Source of the DNA: Flavobacterium sp. SCGC AAA160-P02
GTDB lineage: Bacteria; Bacteroidota; Bacteroidia; Flavobacteriales; Flavobacteriaceae
Length of the DNA stretch: 64,000 nt
Direction: 5' to 3'
Assembly: GCA_000383355.1 (NCBI GenBank)
Contig: KB911124.1
Coordinates: 1 to 64,000, forward strand
A program made the translations under genes and the position numbers. Under the pieces are notes generated by a model. It saw nothing but the letters and a program-made list of their open reading frames with translations. It was not told the DNA's origin and made no database searches. This document shows, piece by piece, positions 53,181-62,068 of the stretch (its first letter is position 1; every line of letters begins with the position of its first letter).

Positions 53181-54499
53181 TAATTTGCATTAATTGGTTT
53201 AATTTCAGTCTGTCTTTCATTCACATATTCAAAGAAATTATCTCCATAGAAGCCAGCTTCCTCTAACATAATTCTAATATCTTTTTGCCATTCTGGTATG
53301 CTTACTGTTACATTTAACTCTATGGCATATACGGTATTCTTATGCAGCGAATAATCTCCATTAAAAGGAACTCCACCCTGCGAATCCCACATTCCAATGG
53401 TAGTTCCTGAGCTATGCCCATATTTACCTAATGGATGCGTATATATAGAAGGGCGCAATCCTTCCTTTTTTGCTGTTGATAAAGAACTTAAAAGAATTTC
53501 ATTTCCTGTTTTTCCTTCCTGCATAGTGGTCGTTAAAATATCTTGCAATCGGTTTCCTTTTTTAAATGCACTAGCTAAGTACTCAGGCACCGAAGTCTCA
53601 TTATCTTTTAACACATAAGCATGTTGTTGGCAATCTGTATTTAAGCCAATATAGGTAATGCCAAAATCGCAGTGTAATAAATCTCCTTTTTGAATAATCT
53701 TGTCTTTATCTCCTTTGGTAAATGAATAAATATGAGATTGTAATTCTTGGTTGGTTCTTTGTATGTCTATAGTTGGATGAAACCAAGTTTCTAACCCCAT
53801 ATCTGTAACCGTTTGGCGCAAGAACCAAACTACGTCTTCCGTGGTTGTTTTTCCTGGCTCAATAACTTTTTCTGAAAAAGCAACATCAATAATATCATGA
53901 GTTGTTTTTACCAATTTTTTAAACAGTTTCATCTCTTTTTCTGTTCTTGTTTCTAGCCAGGCAATTGCTAATTTTTCTGCAGATACTAATTTTGAGGTTA
54001 AAGAATCTGGTAAATTTTCTACTAATTCTTCGTAATCTGTTTTTACCAAACCATCTGCTAGCGCAAAGTGCTTAGAATAATTAATTCCTATTTTAGTTGG
54101 GTTTCTTTCAGCAATAATAGCAGACAAGGCTTTCCATTGGTTAGGTTCAAGTTCTTTATTCCATGCAGATTTAATACTCTTTCCAATATCATATCTTGCC
54201 ACAGCAATACGTTCTATGGTGTTTTGTTGTTTATTTCTATAAAAAAGAATCATGGTTCTACGTCGGGCATTTAACCATCTTGCAGGCAGCATTGTTTTTA
54301 GTACCGGATCTTCATTATATTCTCTAGAAATAAGAAGCCACATATCTAAGTTTGCTTGGTCCATTAATTGAGGTAATAGATGTTGAAATCTATCCTCTAG
54401 CAATTCATCTTTAAGTACTGCTCTATCTTTTTCTGATAGTATTTGTGCAACACTAATCTGGATACTTAAAAAAAGTATAATTGATACGACTGTTCTCAT
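53180..54499 (-). CDS. Secreted M24 metallopeptidase (Xaa-Pro aminopeptidase-like)
   Basis: 439 aa with signal peptide (ends ISVAQ). Pita-bread fold: metal ligands Asp in LHCDFG, Asp in GLNTDCQQ, His in GKYGHSSGTTIG, Glu in YAIELN and Glu in IMLEEAGF, all present. An N-terminal creatinase-like domain precedes it. Such enzymes remove an N-terminal residue before proline. Export indicates action in the periplasm. Together with DPP IV it would process proline-containing peptides. Divergent from the DUF6146 gene, 115 bp apart; one-mismatch -7 boxes exist on both strands there. Confidence 0.9.
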   Translation of the reverse strand: MRTVVSIILFLSIQISVAQILSEKDRAVLKDELLEDRFQHLLPQLMDQANLDMWLLISREYNEDPVLKTMLPARWLNARRRTMILFYRNKQQNTIERIAVARYDIGKSIKSAWNKELEPNQWKALSAIIAERNPTKIGINYSKHFALADGLVKTDYEELVENLPDSLTSKLVSAEKLAIAWLETRTEKEMKLFKKLVKTTHDIIDVAFSEKVIEPGKTTTEDVVWFLRQTVTDMGLETWFHPTIDIQRTNQELQSHIYSFTKGDKDKIIQKGDLLHCDFGITYIGLNTDCQQHAYVLKDNETSVPEYLASAFKKGNRLQDILTTTMQEGKTGNEILLSSLSTAKKEGLRPSIYTHPLGKYGHSSGTTIGMWDSQGGVPFNGDYSLHKNTVYAIELNVTVSIPEWQKDIRIMLEEAGFYGDNFFEYVNERQTEIKPINAN

Positions 54500-54614
54500 A
54501 CGGTTGTGGTAATTTTCACTAAAGATACTTTATCCCAGTAAAAAATTAAAATTTTTAAAAAAAAGATTCTTACATCAAGTATTTTTCGGAAATTTAACAG
54601 ACAAAAAAAAGATT

Positions 54615-55052
54615 ATGAAGTATCTATTCCAATTTCTTAGACTGATTATTGTAGGTCTACTTATAATTTCCTGCAGTTCTTCACCTTTGAAAAATAGTAG
54701 GAAACAAAAAGAAAAACCAGTTGTTATTGCTAATGACAGTTTAGAGTATGAGATTATTATCTTAGATATTGGCTTTACTCTTTATTTAAACACCATAGCC
54801 AGACCTATGAATTATTATTCTAAAAATTATTTAGAAAACAAGAATGCTATTTATGTAATCAACTGGAATATGAGAGCCTTAAACCCTTCAAGATTTGACT
54901 CTTCTATCTATGAAAATGTTATTGAGTATAATTCTCAAGTAAACTATGGCTTGGAAGTAAATTATAAATTATTTAACTACTTTCAATTTGCACAGCAAAA
55001 ATATAAAATGAGGTTAGATGGTGGCACTGGGCCGCTTGGAAAAATTAGATAA
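54615..55052 (+). CDS. DUF6146 lipoprotein
   Basis: 145 aa. Lipoprotein signal (IISCSSS). The rest matches DUF6146-type proteins: EYEIIILDIGFTLYL, ARPMNYYSKNYLENKNAIYV, NWNMRALNP and VNYGLEVNYKLFNYFQFAQQKY. Rich in Tyr and Asn. Function unknown. Its last 8 bp overlap the 3' end of the convergent dihydrofolate reductase gene. Confidence 0.8.
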   Translation: MKYLFQFLRLIIVGLLIISCSSSPLKNSRKQKEKPVVIANDSLEYEIIILDIGFTLYLNTIARPMNYYSKNYLENKNAIYVINWNMRALNPSRFDSSIYENVIEYNSQVNYGLEVNYKLFNYFQFAQQKYKMRLDGGTGPLGKIR

Positions 55053-55536
55053 GCTTCTTATAACTAAGAAAACTATAGTTATACCTATTTTTTTCATCTG
55101 GTGTAAAAGACACTCTAGAAACTTCCTCCCAAGTTGCCTTATCTATTGAAGGAAAATAAACATCTGCATTAAAATCTTGATGAACCTCTGTGATGTCTAA
55201 TTGATCAACCAAGTTTTTTTCTATGGCCTCATGATAAATTTGTGCTCCTCCAATAATAAAAGCATTGTCTTGATCTTTAATTAGTTTTATAGCATCTTCT
55301 AGGCTATGAACTACCTCACATCCTTCTTTTTTGTAAGAGGTATTTCTGGTAATTATTATAGATCTTCTGTTGGGTAATGGTTTCCCTATAGATTCGAAGG
55401 TATTTCTACCCATAATAATTGCATGGCCTGTTGTTACTTTTTTAAAACGTATTAAGTCGGCTGGTAAGTGCCAAATTAAATCATTGTCTTTACCAAGCTC
55501 ATTATTAGCGCCAATGGCAGCAATTATTGTAATCAT
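55045..55536 (-). CDS. folA: Dihydrofolate reductase
   Basis: 163 aa. NADPH-dependent reduction of dihydrofolate. IAAIGANNELGKDNDLIWHLPADL at the N-terminus includes the substrate-binding Asp region, then IMGRNTFESIGKPLPNRRSIIITR and FIIGGAQIYHEAI. It restores tetrahydrofolate oxidised by ThyA, whose gene lies 10 nt upstream, the classic pairing. The stop overlaps the convergent DUF6146 gene by 8 bp. Confidence 0.97.
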   Translation of the reverse strand: MITIIAAIGANNELGKDNDLIWHLPADLIRFKKVTTGHAIIMGRNTFESIGKPLPNRRSIIITRNTSYKKEGCEVVHSLEDAIKLIKDQDNAFIIGGAQIYHEAIEKNLVDQLDITEVHQDFNADVYFPSIDKATWEEVSRVSFTPDEKNRYNYSFLSYKKLI

Positions 55537-55546
55537 AAAACTTTTT

Positions 55547-56371
55547 TTATATTGCTACTGCACCCTTAATATGTGGGTGAGGATTGTAATTTGACAACTC
55601 AAAGTCTTCAAAAGTAAAATCGAAAATACTATGGATGTCTGGATTCATTTTCATGGTTGGCAAAGGCCTAAGTTCTCTAGACAATTGCAATTCTAATTGC
55701 TCATAATGATTGCTGTAAATATGTGCATCTCCAAATGTGTGAATAAACTCTCCTGCTTCATAGCCACAAACTTGAGCCATCATCATTGTAAACAATGCAT
55801 AAGATGCAATATTAAAAGGGACTCCTAAGAAAATGTCTGCACTTCTTTGATACAACTGACAAGACAGTTTCCCGTCAGATACATAAAATTGAAAAAATGC
55901 ATGACAAGGAGGCAAGGCTGCTTTTCCATTGGCTACATTTTCTGAAAAAGAAGCAGAATTGTCTGGTAGTACACTTGGGTTCCAAGCAGAAATTAACATC
56001 CTTCTACTGTCTGGATTATTTTTTAAGGTTTTAATGACTTCTTTCAACTGATCTATGTCATCACTATTCCAATTACGCCATTGATGGCCATAGACGGGTC
56101 CTAAATCTCCATTTTCATCTGCCCATTCGTTCCAGATTCTCACACCATTTTCTTGTAAGTATTTTACATTTGTGTCTCCTTTTATAAACCATAGTAGCTC
56201 ATAAACAATAGATTTTAGATGTAATTTCTTTGTGGTAACCATCGGAAAACCCTCACTTAAGTCAAACCTCATCTGATAACCAAACACACTTTTAGTTCCG
56301 GTACCTGTTCTATCGGCTTTTTCATTTCCGTTTTCTAAAACGTGCTTTACTAAGTCATGGTATTGCTTCAT
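55547..56371 (-). CDS. thyA: Thymidylate synthase
   Basis: 274 aa. Methylates dUMP using methylene-tetrahydrofolate. Catalytic Cys156 in [42 protein letters not shown] and [12 protein letters not shown] are conserved. Co-transcribed with folA 10 nt later. A -7 box (minus strand TATTTTTG, 56394-56401) gives a 5' leader of about 18 nt. The upstream hairpin separates it from the nucleoside transporter gene. Confidence 0.97.
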   Translation of the reverse strand: MKQYHDLVKHVLENGNEKADRTGTGTKSVFGYQMRFDLSEGFPMVTTKKLHLKSIVYELLWFIKGDTNVKYLQENGVRIWNEWADENGDLGPVYGHQWRNWNSDDIDQLKEVIKTLKNNPDSRRMLISAWNPSVLPDNSASFSENVANGKAALPPCHAFFQFYVSDGKLSCQLYQRSADIFLGVPFNIASYALFTMMMAQVCGYEAGEFIHTFGDAHIYSNHYEQLELQLSRELRPLPTMKMNPDIHSIFDFTFEDFELSNYNPHPHIKGAVAI

Positions 56372-56393
56372 AATTCATTCTATTCTTAAGTAT

Positions 56394-56401
56394 CAAAAAT
56401 A
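56394..56401 (-). promoter_or_regulatory. -7 promoter box for thyA-folA
   Basis: Minus strand TATTTTTG, exact TAnnTTTG match, 22 nt before ATG 56371. It directly abuts the terminator hairpin of the upstream gene. Confidence 0.5.
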
Positions 56402-56437
56402 AATAAAGCTTCAATTTGTTTGAATTGAAGGCTTATT
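56402..56437 (-). terminator. Terminator-like hairpin after the nucleoside transporter gene
   Basis: AAGCTTCAATT (56407-56417 region) pairs with AATTGAAG (56423-56430) and flanking bases with one mismatch; AT-rich ends give a T-tract on the minus strand. The T-tract merges into the thyA -7 box. Confidence 0.6.
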
Positions 56438-56472
56438 TTATGTGATAAAGTTATCAACGATTTGTTTATAGG

Positions 56473-58215
56473 TTATCCAATAATCATTCCTGCAATGGTT
56501 GCAGACATTAATGATGCTATGGTTCCTCCAATAAGTGCTTTCATTCCAAACTCAGAGAGTACTTTTCTTTGTCCGGGAGCTAAAGAACCTATACCTCCTA
56601 TTTGTATGCCTATAGATGCAAAATTTGCAAACCCACAAAGCATATAGGTGGCCATAATAATTGATTTGTTATACGTAAGGTGTGTTGCGCTTGCAACATT
56701 TTTAAGTTCAGCTAATTGTATGTAACCAATAAATTCACTGGCCGCTAATTTAATTCCTAATAGTTGCCCCATTAAGGTCATATCTTCACTGGCTACTCCT
56801 ACCAACCACATTAATGGCGCAAAGGCATAGCCAAGAATTAATTCTATGGAAAGCCCGTCATATAGGGTATTGGCTGCTATTATTTCATCTAATGAGGTAA
56901 ACTGCCATGCAAAATATTCTATACCATCAAATGATCCAAAAAATCCTAAAATACCATTAAGCATTGCTATTACTGCTACAAAAACCAATAGCATTCCACC
57001 AACATTAACCGCTAATTTTAACCCTTCTGTGGTACCATTAGCAATGGCATCTAAAATATTTGATCCTATTTTTTCTTGAGACACAGTAACATCTGTATTT
57101 ACTTGTTCTGTTTGCGGATATAAAATTTTAGAAATTACAATGGCACCCGGAGCTGCCATTACAGATGCTGCCAATAAATGTTTTGCAAAAACCAATTCTA
57201 AAGCCTTATCTCCACCTCCTAAAAATCCAATATAAGCTGCTAATACAGCACCTGCAACGGTTGCCATACCTCCTATCATTACTAACAGCATTTCAGACTT
57301 ATTCATTTTTTCTAAATATGCTTTTATCAATAAGGGTGCTTCTGTCTGACCTAAAAAGATATTTCCTGCAACAGACAAACTTTCCATTCCAGAAATACCT
57401 AAAAATTTAGATAACACTTTTGCCAATGCTTTGACTACTTTCTGTATAATTCCTAGGTAAAAAAGTAAGGATGTTAAGGCAGAAAAAAATATGATTGTTG
57501 GTAAAACTTGAAAAGCAAAAATATACCCAAACTTATTCATATCACCAACCATACCAGCAAATAGAAACTCACTACCCGCTTTTGTATACTCTAGAATTTC
57601 AATAAAAATACTTCCAATGAAATTAAATATCGTTTGAATAAATTTTACCTTTAAAACTCCAATAGCAATAATTAATTGAAGAGATAAGCCTATTCCTACC
57701 TTTTTCCAATCTACGGCTCTTCTGTTGGCGCTAAATAAAAATGCAATAATCAATAAAACAAACATTCCTAATACTCCTCTCCAAAGACTATTTATAGAAA
57801 AACCTTGACTTGGAAGTATCGTATCTGTAGTTTCTTTAGCAACTACCGTTGTATTTTCTTGGAATTGATTTTTGAAACTAAAAGAATAGAAAACATCATT
57901 TTCAGATAATGTTAAAATAGTGTCTGATAGTTGGTTAATATTATAATAACGAACAGTATCTGTAGGTGTTGAATACTTAAAAATAAGAAGATTATTCTGA
58001 TGAATATAGGTTCCTTCTGCAACCAAACTATCTTTTGCTGCTAGTGAATAGGTAAATTTACCTTCACTTAACGTAAAAGAATCTGTTGAATTAATTTCTA
58101 CAAGAGAGGTTCCATTGTTCTTTTTAATAGATTCAAATCTCCACTCTTTTTCAATAGTTTGTGCCACTGTAAATATTGAAAAAAAGAATAGAATACCAAC
58201 AATGTATTGTTTCAT
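56473..58215 (-). CDS. NupC/CNT-family concentrative nucleoside transporter with N-terminal extracytoplasmic domain
   Basis: 580 aa. Residues about 1-19 form a signal-like segment (FSIFTVAQ); about 20-125 form a beta-rich, lipocalin-like region (EKEWRFESIKKNN, EGTYIHQNNLLIF); CNT helices begin near 140. CNT core: FLGQTEAPLLIKAYLEKMNKSEM, GGMATVAGAVLAAY and GEDMTLMGQLLG-like SEDMTLMGQLLG, plus the C-terminal CGFANFASIGIQIGGIG. It imports nucleosides with Na+ or H+. Close to thyA-folA, it fits pyrimidine salvage. Ordinary NupC is about 400 aa, so the extra domain is notable. Confidence 0.92.
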   Translation of the reverse strand: MKQYIVGILFFFSIFTVAQTIEKEWRFESIKKNNGTSLVEINSTDSFTLSEGKFTYSLAAKDSLVAEGTYIHQNNLLIFKYSTPTDTVRYYNINQLSDTILTLSENDVFYSFSFKNQFQENTTVVAKETTDTILPSQGFSINSLWRGVLGMFVLLIIAFLFSANRRAVDWKKVGIGLSLQLIIAIGVLKVKFIQTIFNFIGSIFIEILEYTKAGSEFLFAGMVGDMNKFGYIFAFQVLPTIIFFSALTSLLFYLGIIQKVVKALAKVLSKFLGISGMESLSVAGNIFLGQTEAPLLIKAYLEKMNKSEMLLVMIGGMATVAGAVLAAYIGFLGGGDKALELVFAKHLLAASVMAAPGAIVISKILYPQTEQVNTDVTVSQEKIGSNILDAIANGTTEGLKLAVNVGGMLLVFVAVIAMLNGILGFFGSFDGIEYFAWQFTSLDEIIAANTLYDGLSIELILGYAFAPLMWLVGVASEDMTLMGQLLGIKLAASEFIGYIQLAELKNVASATHLTYNKSIIMATYMLCGFANFASIGIQIGGIGSLAPGQRKVLSEFGMKALIGGTIASLMSATIAGMIIG

Positions 58216-58218
58216 AAT

Positions 58219-58830
58219 TTAAGATCGTTTACTTATTTCGTCTCTAACTTTTGCTGCTGTTTCATAATCTTCATTAGCAACAGCCTCTTTTAACTGGTGC
58301 TGAAGTTCTTGAATTGAATATTCTGAAAAATCAGATAGATTAGATGAATCTGTTTGTTCTAAAGTTACCTGAATTGTTTCTGGCTCTAAAATTTCTTTAA
58401 TAGCAATTTCTTCTTCTATTTTTAGATAAATACCTGCTTTGTCTAGAATATTCTCATACGTATAAATTGGCGCTAAAAAACGAATGGCAATAGCAATAGC
58501 ATCTGATGTTCTTGTATCTATAATTTCTTCTACCCCATCTTTTTCACAAATTAAACTAGAAAAGAAAATTCCATCCACTAACTTATGAATAATTACTTGT
58601 TTTACAGTAATGTGAAATCTTTCAGAAAAAGTTTTAAATAAATCGTGTGTTAATGGTCTAGGTGGTCTAATTTCTTTTTCTAAAGCTATGGCAATAGATT
58701 GTGCTTCAAAAGCACCTATTATAATTGGCAATGTTCTTTTCCCATCCATTTCACTTAATACTAAAGCATAAGCTCCACTCTGGGTTTGACTGTAAGATAT
58801 TCCTTTTATGGTTAGTTTTATTAAACCCAT
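58219..58830 (-). CDS. Bifunctional nuclease (BFN/DUF151) with UVR motif
   Basis: 203 aa. N-terminal BFN domain: MDGKRTLPIIIGAFEAQSIAIALE and DTRTSDAIAIAIRFLAPIY are the DUF151 hallmarks. A C-terminal UVR-like helix pair (LQHQLKEAVANEDYETAAKVRDEI, about 175-200) is the motif by which UvrB/UvrC-type proteins contact partners. The plant founding member shows DNase/RNase activity; bacterial roles are unsettled. It lies 4 nt before the nucleoside transporter gene and downstream of etfA beyond a hairpin. Confidence 0.92.
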   Translation of the reverse strand: MGLIKLTIKGISYSQTQSGAYALVLSEMDGKRTLPIIIGAFEAQSIAIALEKEIRPPRPLTHDLFKTFSERFHITVKQVIIHKLVDGIFFSSLICEKDGVEEIIDTRTSDAIAIAIRFLAPIYTYENILDKAGIYLKIEEEIAIKEILEPETIQVTLEQTDSSNLSDFSEYSIQELQHQLKEAVANEDYETAAKVRDEISKRS

Positions 58831-58849
58831 GAATCTATATAAATAACAT

Positions 58850-58895
58850 AAAAAAAGCTGTCTAATTTGTGGTCACTACCAAAAATTAGACAGCT
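58850..58895 (-). terminator. Terminator after etfBA
   Basis: AGCTGTCTAATTT (58856-58868) pairs with AAATTAGACAGCT (58883-58895), a 13-bp stem, followed on the minus strand by a T-run (58850-58855). Sits between etfA and the BFN gene, so read-through or a hidden promoter must supply the latter. Confidence 0.9.
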
Positions 58896-58922
58896 CTTAA
58901 ATTGAGCACAATTTACTAAAAA

Positions 58923-59891
58923 TTATGAGTTTTGTGCTTTAAAATCTTTGAGTTTAGTAATTAATTGCGGAACAACATCAAAAGCATCTCCAACTATTCC
59001 ATAATCAGCGGCTTTAAAAAATGGTGCTTCTGGATCTGTATTGATTACAACTTTTACTTTAGAAGCATTAATTCCGGCAAGATGCTGTATTGCTCCAGAG
59101 ATTCCAATGGCAATATATAAGTTTGTGGCTACTGGCTTTCCGGTCTGCCCAACATGTTCTCCGTGTGGTCTCCAACCTAAATCAGAAACAGGTTTAGAAC
59201 AAGCTGTTGCAGCACCTAAAACGTCTGCTAATTCTTCAACCATTCCCCAGTTTTCTGGCCCTTTTAAACCTCGTCCAGCAGAAACAACAACATCTGCATC
59301 TGCAATAGTTACTTTACCTACAGCTTTGTCTACACTTGTAGATGTAACCCCTAAATCTGATGCAGTTATGGAAGCATCAAAACTTTCAACTGAGGCAGTT
59401 ACTGGATTTTCGTGAATCCCGAATGAATTTTTTGCCAATCCAATTACTTTGTTTTCTGTAGAAATTACTGTATTATTAAAACCTTTGTTAGAAAAAGCTT
59501 TTCTTTTTACAGTAAATGGAGCTATAGAACTTGGGGCAGCTACTACATTAGATGCATATCCTGCATCTAAAGAAACGGCTACCAATGGGCCAAGATACAA
59601 ACCATCTATACTAGAGTCTACTACCACAACAGTTGCTGCTTTTGCAGCGGCTACTTGATGAATTACTGCAGCATAGCCTTTTGCATTAAATACTGTTAAT
59701 TGATCATTCATTACAGTTACAATGCTTTCTGCTCCATAAGTTTGTAATTCTGAAACCTCTTCTGCATTAATAGTTAACGCAATAAGGTTGGTTCCTAACT
59801 CTTCTGCAACTTTTTTTCCGAAAGAAACAACTTCAAATGCTGATTTCTTGAATTTTCCATCGGAAGAACTTGTGTATACTAAAACTGACAT
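58923..59891 (-). CDS. etfA: Electron transfer flavoprotein alpha subunit
   Basis: 322 aa. With EtfB forms the FAD-containing carrier that takes electrons from acyl-CoA and other dehydrogenases to the quinone pool. The C-terminal FAD domain shows VSAGRGLKGPENW, WRPHGEHVGQTGKPVATNLYIAIG and the signature SGAIQHLAGINASKVKVVIN; ADYGIVGD completes it. The N-terminal half pairs with EtfB. Located 57 nt after etfB on the same strand, followed by a strong terminator. Confidence 0.97.
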   Translation of the reverse strand: MSVLVYTSSSDGKFKKSAFEVVSFGKKVAEELGTNLIALTINAEEVSELQTYGAESIVTVMNDQLTVFNAKGYAAVIHQVAAAKAATVVVVDSSIDGLYLGPLVAVSLDAGYASNVVAAPSSIAPFTVKRKAFSNKGFNNTVISTENKVIGLAKNSFGIHENPVTASVESFDASITASDLGVTSTSVDKAVGKVTIADADVVVSAGRGLKGPENWGMVEELADVLGAATACSKPVSDLGWRPHGEHVGQTGKPVATNLYIAIGISGAIQHLAGINASKVKVVINTDPEAPFFKAADYGIVGDAFDVVPQLITKLKDFKAQNS

Positions 59892-59947
59892 ATATTTTTA
59901 ATTTTCATTCTGAAGAAACTTCAGAATATTTTTATTATTTTTTTCAA

Positions 59948-60694
59948 TTAAATTACTTTCGCCTCGTTGTGTAATAGACGTATTAATTCGTCTATGTTAT
60001 CTGCAGCTACTAATTTTACCGCTCCTTTCGGTGCTGGTTTTTCAAAAGACTCAGAACAAGTGGCATTTTCTAAAATTGTTGGTTCTAAAACAGTTAATGG
60101 TTTTTTACGCGCCATCATAATACCTCTCATGTTTGGAATACGTAGGTCAGACTCTTCAACAATTCCTTTTTGTCCTCCAACAACTAAAGGCAAGCTGGTT
60201 TGCAAAGACTCACTACCACCATCTATTTCTCTGGTTGCAGATACATTTGTACCATCTACTTCAAGTAAAACACAACCATTAACAAAGTTATAGCCTAATA
60301 AAGCCGCTACCATCCCAGGTACCATTTGTCCGTTATAATCACTAGATTCTTTTCCTGCTAAGACAACATCATATCCTCCATTCTTTGCAACTGCGGCAAT
60401 TTCTTTTGCTACAGACATCCCATCATTTGGCACTGCATTAATTCTAATAGCATCATCTGCTCCAATTGCAAGTGCCTTTCGTAAAGTAGGCTCTGTTACA
60501 GCAGTTCCAACATTTACAACAGTAACTGTAGCTCCTTGTTTTTCTTTAAACCACATGGCCCTAGTTAGCACAAACTCATCATACGGGTTAATCACAAACT
60601 GAACCCCATTGGTGTCAAATTTTGTGTCGTTATCGGTAAAATTAATTTTTGAAGTGGTATCAGGTACATGGCTAATACATACTAATATTTTCAT
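59948..60694 (-). CDS. etfB: Electron transfer flavoprotein beta subunit
   Basis: 248 aa. AMP-binding subunit of ETF. KILVCISHVPDTTSKI at the N-terminus, VQFVINPYDEFVLTRAM, GADDAIRI, LAGKESSDYNGQMVPGMVAALLG and the family signature around REIDGGSESLQTSLPLVVGGQKG. Preceded by a -7 box (TATCTTTG, minus strand) and a perfect palindrome at the -33 position, so it is likely under control of a dimeric repressor. Confidence 0.97.
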   Translation of the reverse strand: MKILVCISHVPDTTSKINFTDNDTKFDTNGVQFVINPYDEFVLTRAMWFKEKQGATVTVVNVGTAVTEPTLRKALAIGADDAIRINAVPNDGMSVAKEIAAVAKNGGYDVVLAGKESSDYNGQMVPGMVAALLGYNFVNGCVLLEVDGTNVSATREIDGGSESLQTSLPLVVGGQKGIVEESDLRIPNMRGIMMARKKPLTVLEPTILENATCSESFEKPAPKGAVKLVAADNIDELIRLLHNEAKVI

Positions 60695-60720
60695 TTAAAT
60701 TTTATTTTAATTTGATGAAA

Positions 60721-60728
60721 CAAAGATA
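60721..60728 (-). promoter_or_regulatory. -7 promoter box for etfBA
   Basis: Minus strand TATCTTTG, exact TAnnTTTG match, 26 nt before ATG 60694. The expected -33 position falls inside the palindrome at 60741-60770. Confidence 0.55.
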
Positions 60729-60740
60729 GTACAATAATTT

Positions 60741-60770
60741 AAAAAATACTATGCGTGCATAGTATTTTTT
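60741..60770. promoter_or_regulatory. Perfect palindrome, candidate operator of etfBA
   Basis: AAAAAATACTATGC and its exact inverse, 14-bp arms around a GT centre. The core TACTATGC/GCATAGTA looks like a MarR- or TetR-type dimer site, placed over the -33 region of the etfB promoter. Because A- and T-tracts flank it, it could alternatively be a weak bidirectional terminator for the membrane-protein gene upstream; the stem has only three G-C pairs and a tiny loop, which favours the operator reading. Confidence 0.55.
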
Positions 60771-60838
60771 CTAAAATTTTAAGAATTAGAATATTAATTA
60801 TACTCCTTGATTAAAAAATCAAAACAACTGGTTATTGA

Positions 60839-61987
60839 CTATAGTAAATACTTATCATTTTCCAAATAAGCAAACAAAAAAAACGGAATAATCATTCCTA
60901 AATAAGAGATATCAAAAAGCCCATATAAATTGTTTTTCCAGCCTTCTTCAAAAGCGTTAAGTAAAAAGAGACCAACAAGCATAATAGATATTACTATAAA
61001 TGATGCCATTAGAATTTGACGAAAGTCTTTTACTTTTAAGGAGATTAGAAAAGGAGCTAGTAGAAAAAATACTGTAATTCCAATAGAAGCGTAAACTGTC
61101 TGATTAAAAAACGGATTATTCTGTTTTATTGTTTGCAGGTCTGGTAATGAAAATAAAATTGGGAAAGACCATAGTATACTTCCTGTAATTAAGCTTAGAG
61201 TATATAGAATTTTTGTTTTTACAGAAGACCTTACAAAATCTTTGAATAAAAAAATAGTCATTGGAATAGCCACTACTCCTCTTGTTAAAACGAAAAAACT
61301 AGATAAAAAACCAAGCTTTATTGGTTTTTGAAAATAATTCTCTTTATTTTTTTCATTCCAAAAATACATAAATAGTAAAATTATAAACATGTTAGTCATC
61401 AAATCACTCTTTGCAATTACTTCCCATAAAAAAGCTAGAGAACATAGTAACAAAAACATACACTTTAATTTATTACTATTTTGATTTTTAAATTTTGAGA
61501 CCACAATCATACTTAGTAAAAAAACAAAAGGTTGTAATAACCCTACATCACCAAGTAAATAAAATGGAAGTCCTATATATATAAGTCCTGGTAAATTTGA
61601 TGATCTACCTCCTAAGTGATCCAATTTATCATAAGGATATTCAAAATTCAAAACACTACGAATACTTACCTCTAGAGCTGACCATCTATCTGTATTTAAT
61701 GTTTGCCCATCTACTATAAGGTTAACAGCTACAAAAACTAAAAAAACAAGAATAGCAATAAATAGAAAACTTTTTCGAAATTGTGTTAAATTGTTTATGA
61801 AAATTTTCTTTTTCTCTAAAAAAAACAAACCACCTAAGACAAAAGAGAGATAAAATACAAGTAGTATATATTCTGATATAATGTCTTGTCTTATTCCATA
61901 CTTTAAGACAAATAAAGAATTTACAAACAGATATACCATAAGCATACTACTGTTCGTAAAATTTATCTTTTTAAAAAAATCATGCAT
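60839..61987 (-). CDS. Polytopic membrane protein, GT-C-like, unknown function
   Basis: 382 aa, about ten or eleven hydrophobic helices. The first large loop (about residues 93-125) carries TDRWSALEVSIRSVLNFEYPYDKLDHLGGRSSNLPGL, here noted by its charged D-R-W, YPY and DHLGGRSSNLPG elements, like the acidic first loop of GT-C glycosyltransferases. The enzyme type is inferred from topology only. It has a complete promoter at 62007-62036. Divergent from a second GT-C-type gene, so both may act on cell-surface sugars. Confidence 0.7.
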   Translation of the reverse strand: MHDFFKKINFTNSSMLMVYLFVNSLFVLKYGIRQDIISEYILLVFYLSFVLGGLFFLEKKKIFINNLTQFRKSFLFIAILVFLVFVAVNLIVDGQTLNTDRWSALEVSIRSVLNFEYPYDKLDHLGGRSSNLPGLIYIGLPFYLLGDVGLLQPFVFLLSMIVVSKFKNQNSNKLKCMFLLLCSLAFLWEVIAKSDLMTNMFIILLFMYFWNEKNKENYFQKPIKLGFLSSFFVLTRGVVAIPMTIFLFKDFVRSSVKTKILYTLSLITGSILWSFPILFSLPDLQTIKQNNPFFNQTVYASIGITVFFLLAPFLISLKVKDFRQILMASFIVISIMLVGLFLLNAFEEGWKNNLYGLFDISYLGMIIPFFLFAYLENDKYLL

Positions 61988-62006
61988 AAAAAATTTTTAA
62001 TCACAA

Positions 62007-62036
62007 CAAATATATTGCAAGCCTTTGGTTTATCAA
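62007..62036 (-). promoter_or_regulatory. TTG/N19/TATATTTG promoter for the GT-C-like gene
   Basis: On the minus strand TTG (62036-62034), 19 nt, then TATATTTG (62014-62007): full consensus. ATG 61987 follows 19 nt later. Confidence 0.65.
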
Positions 62037-62068
62037 TATAATTTAATAGATTGGTTGAAAGTAAAAAA

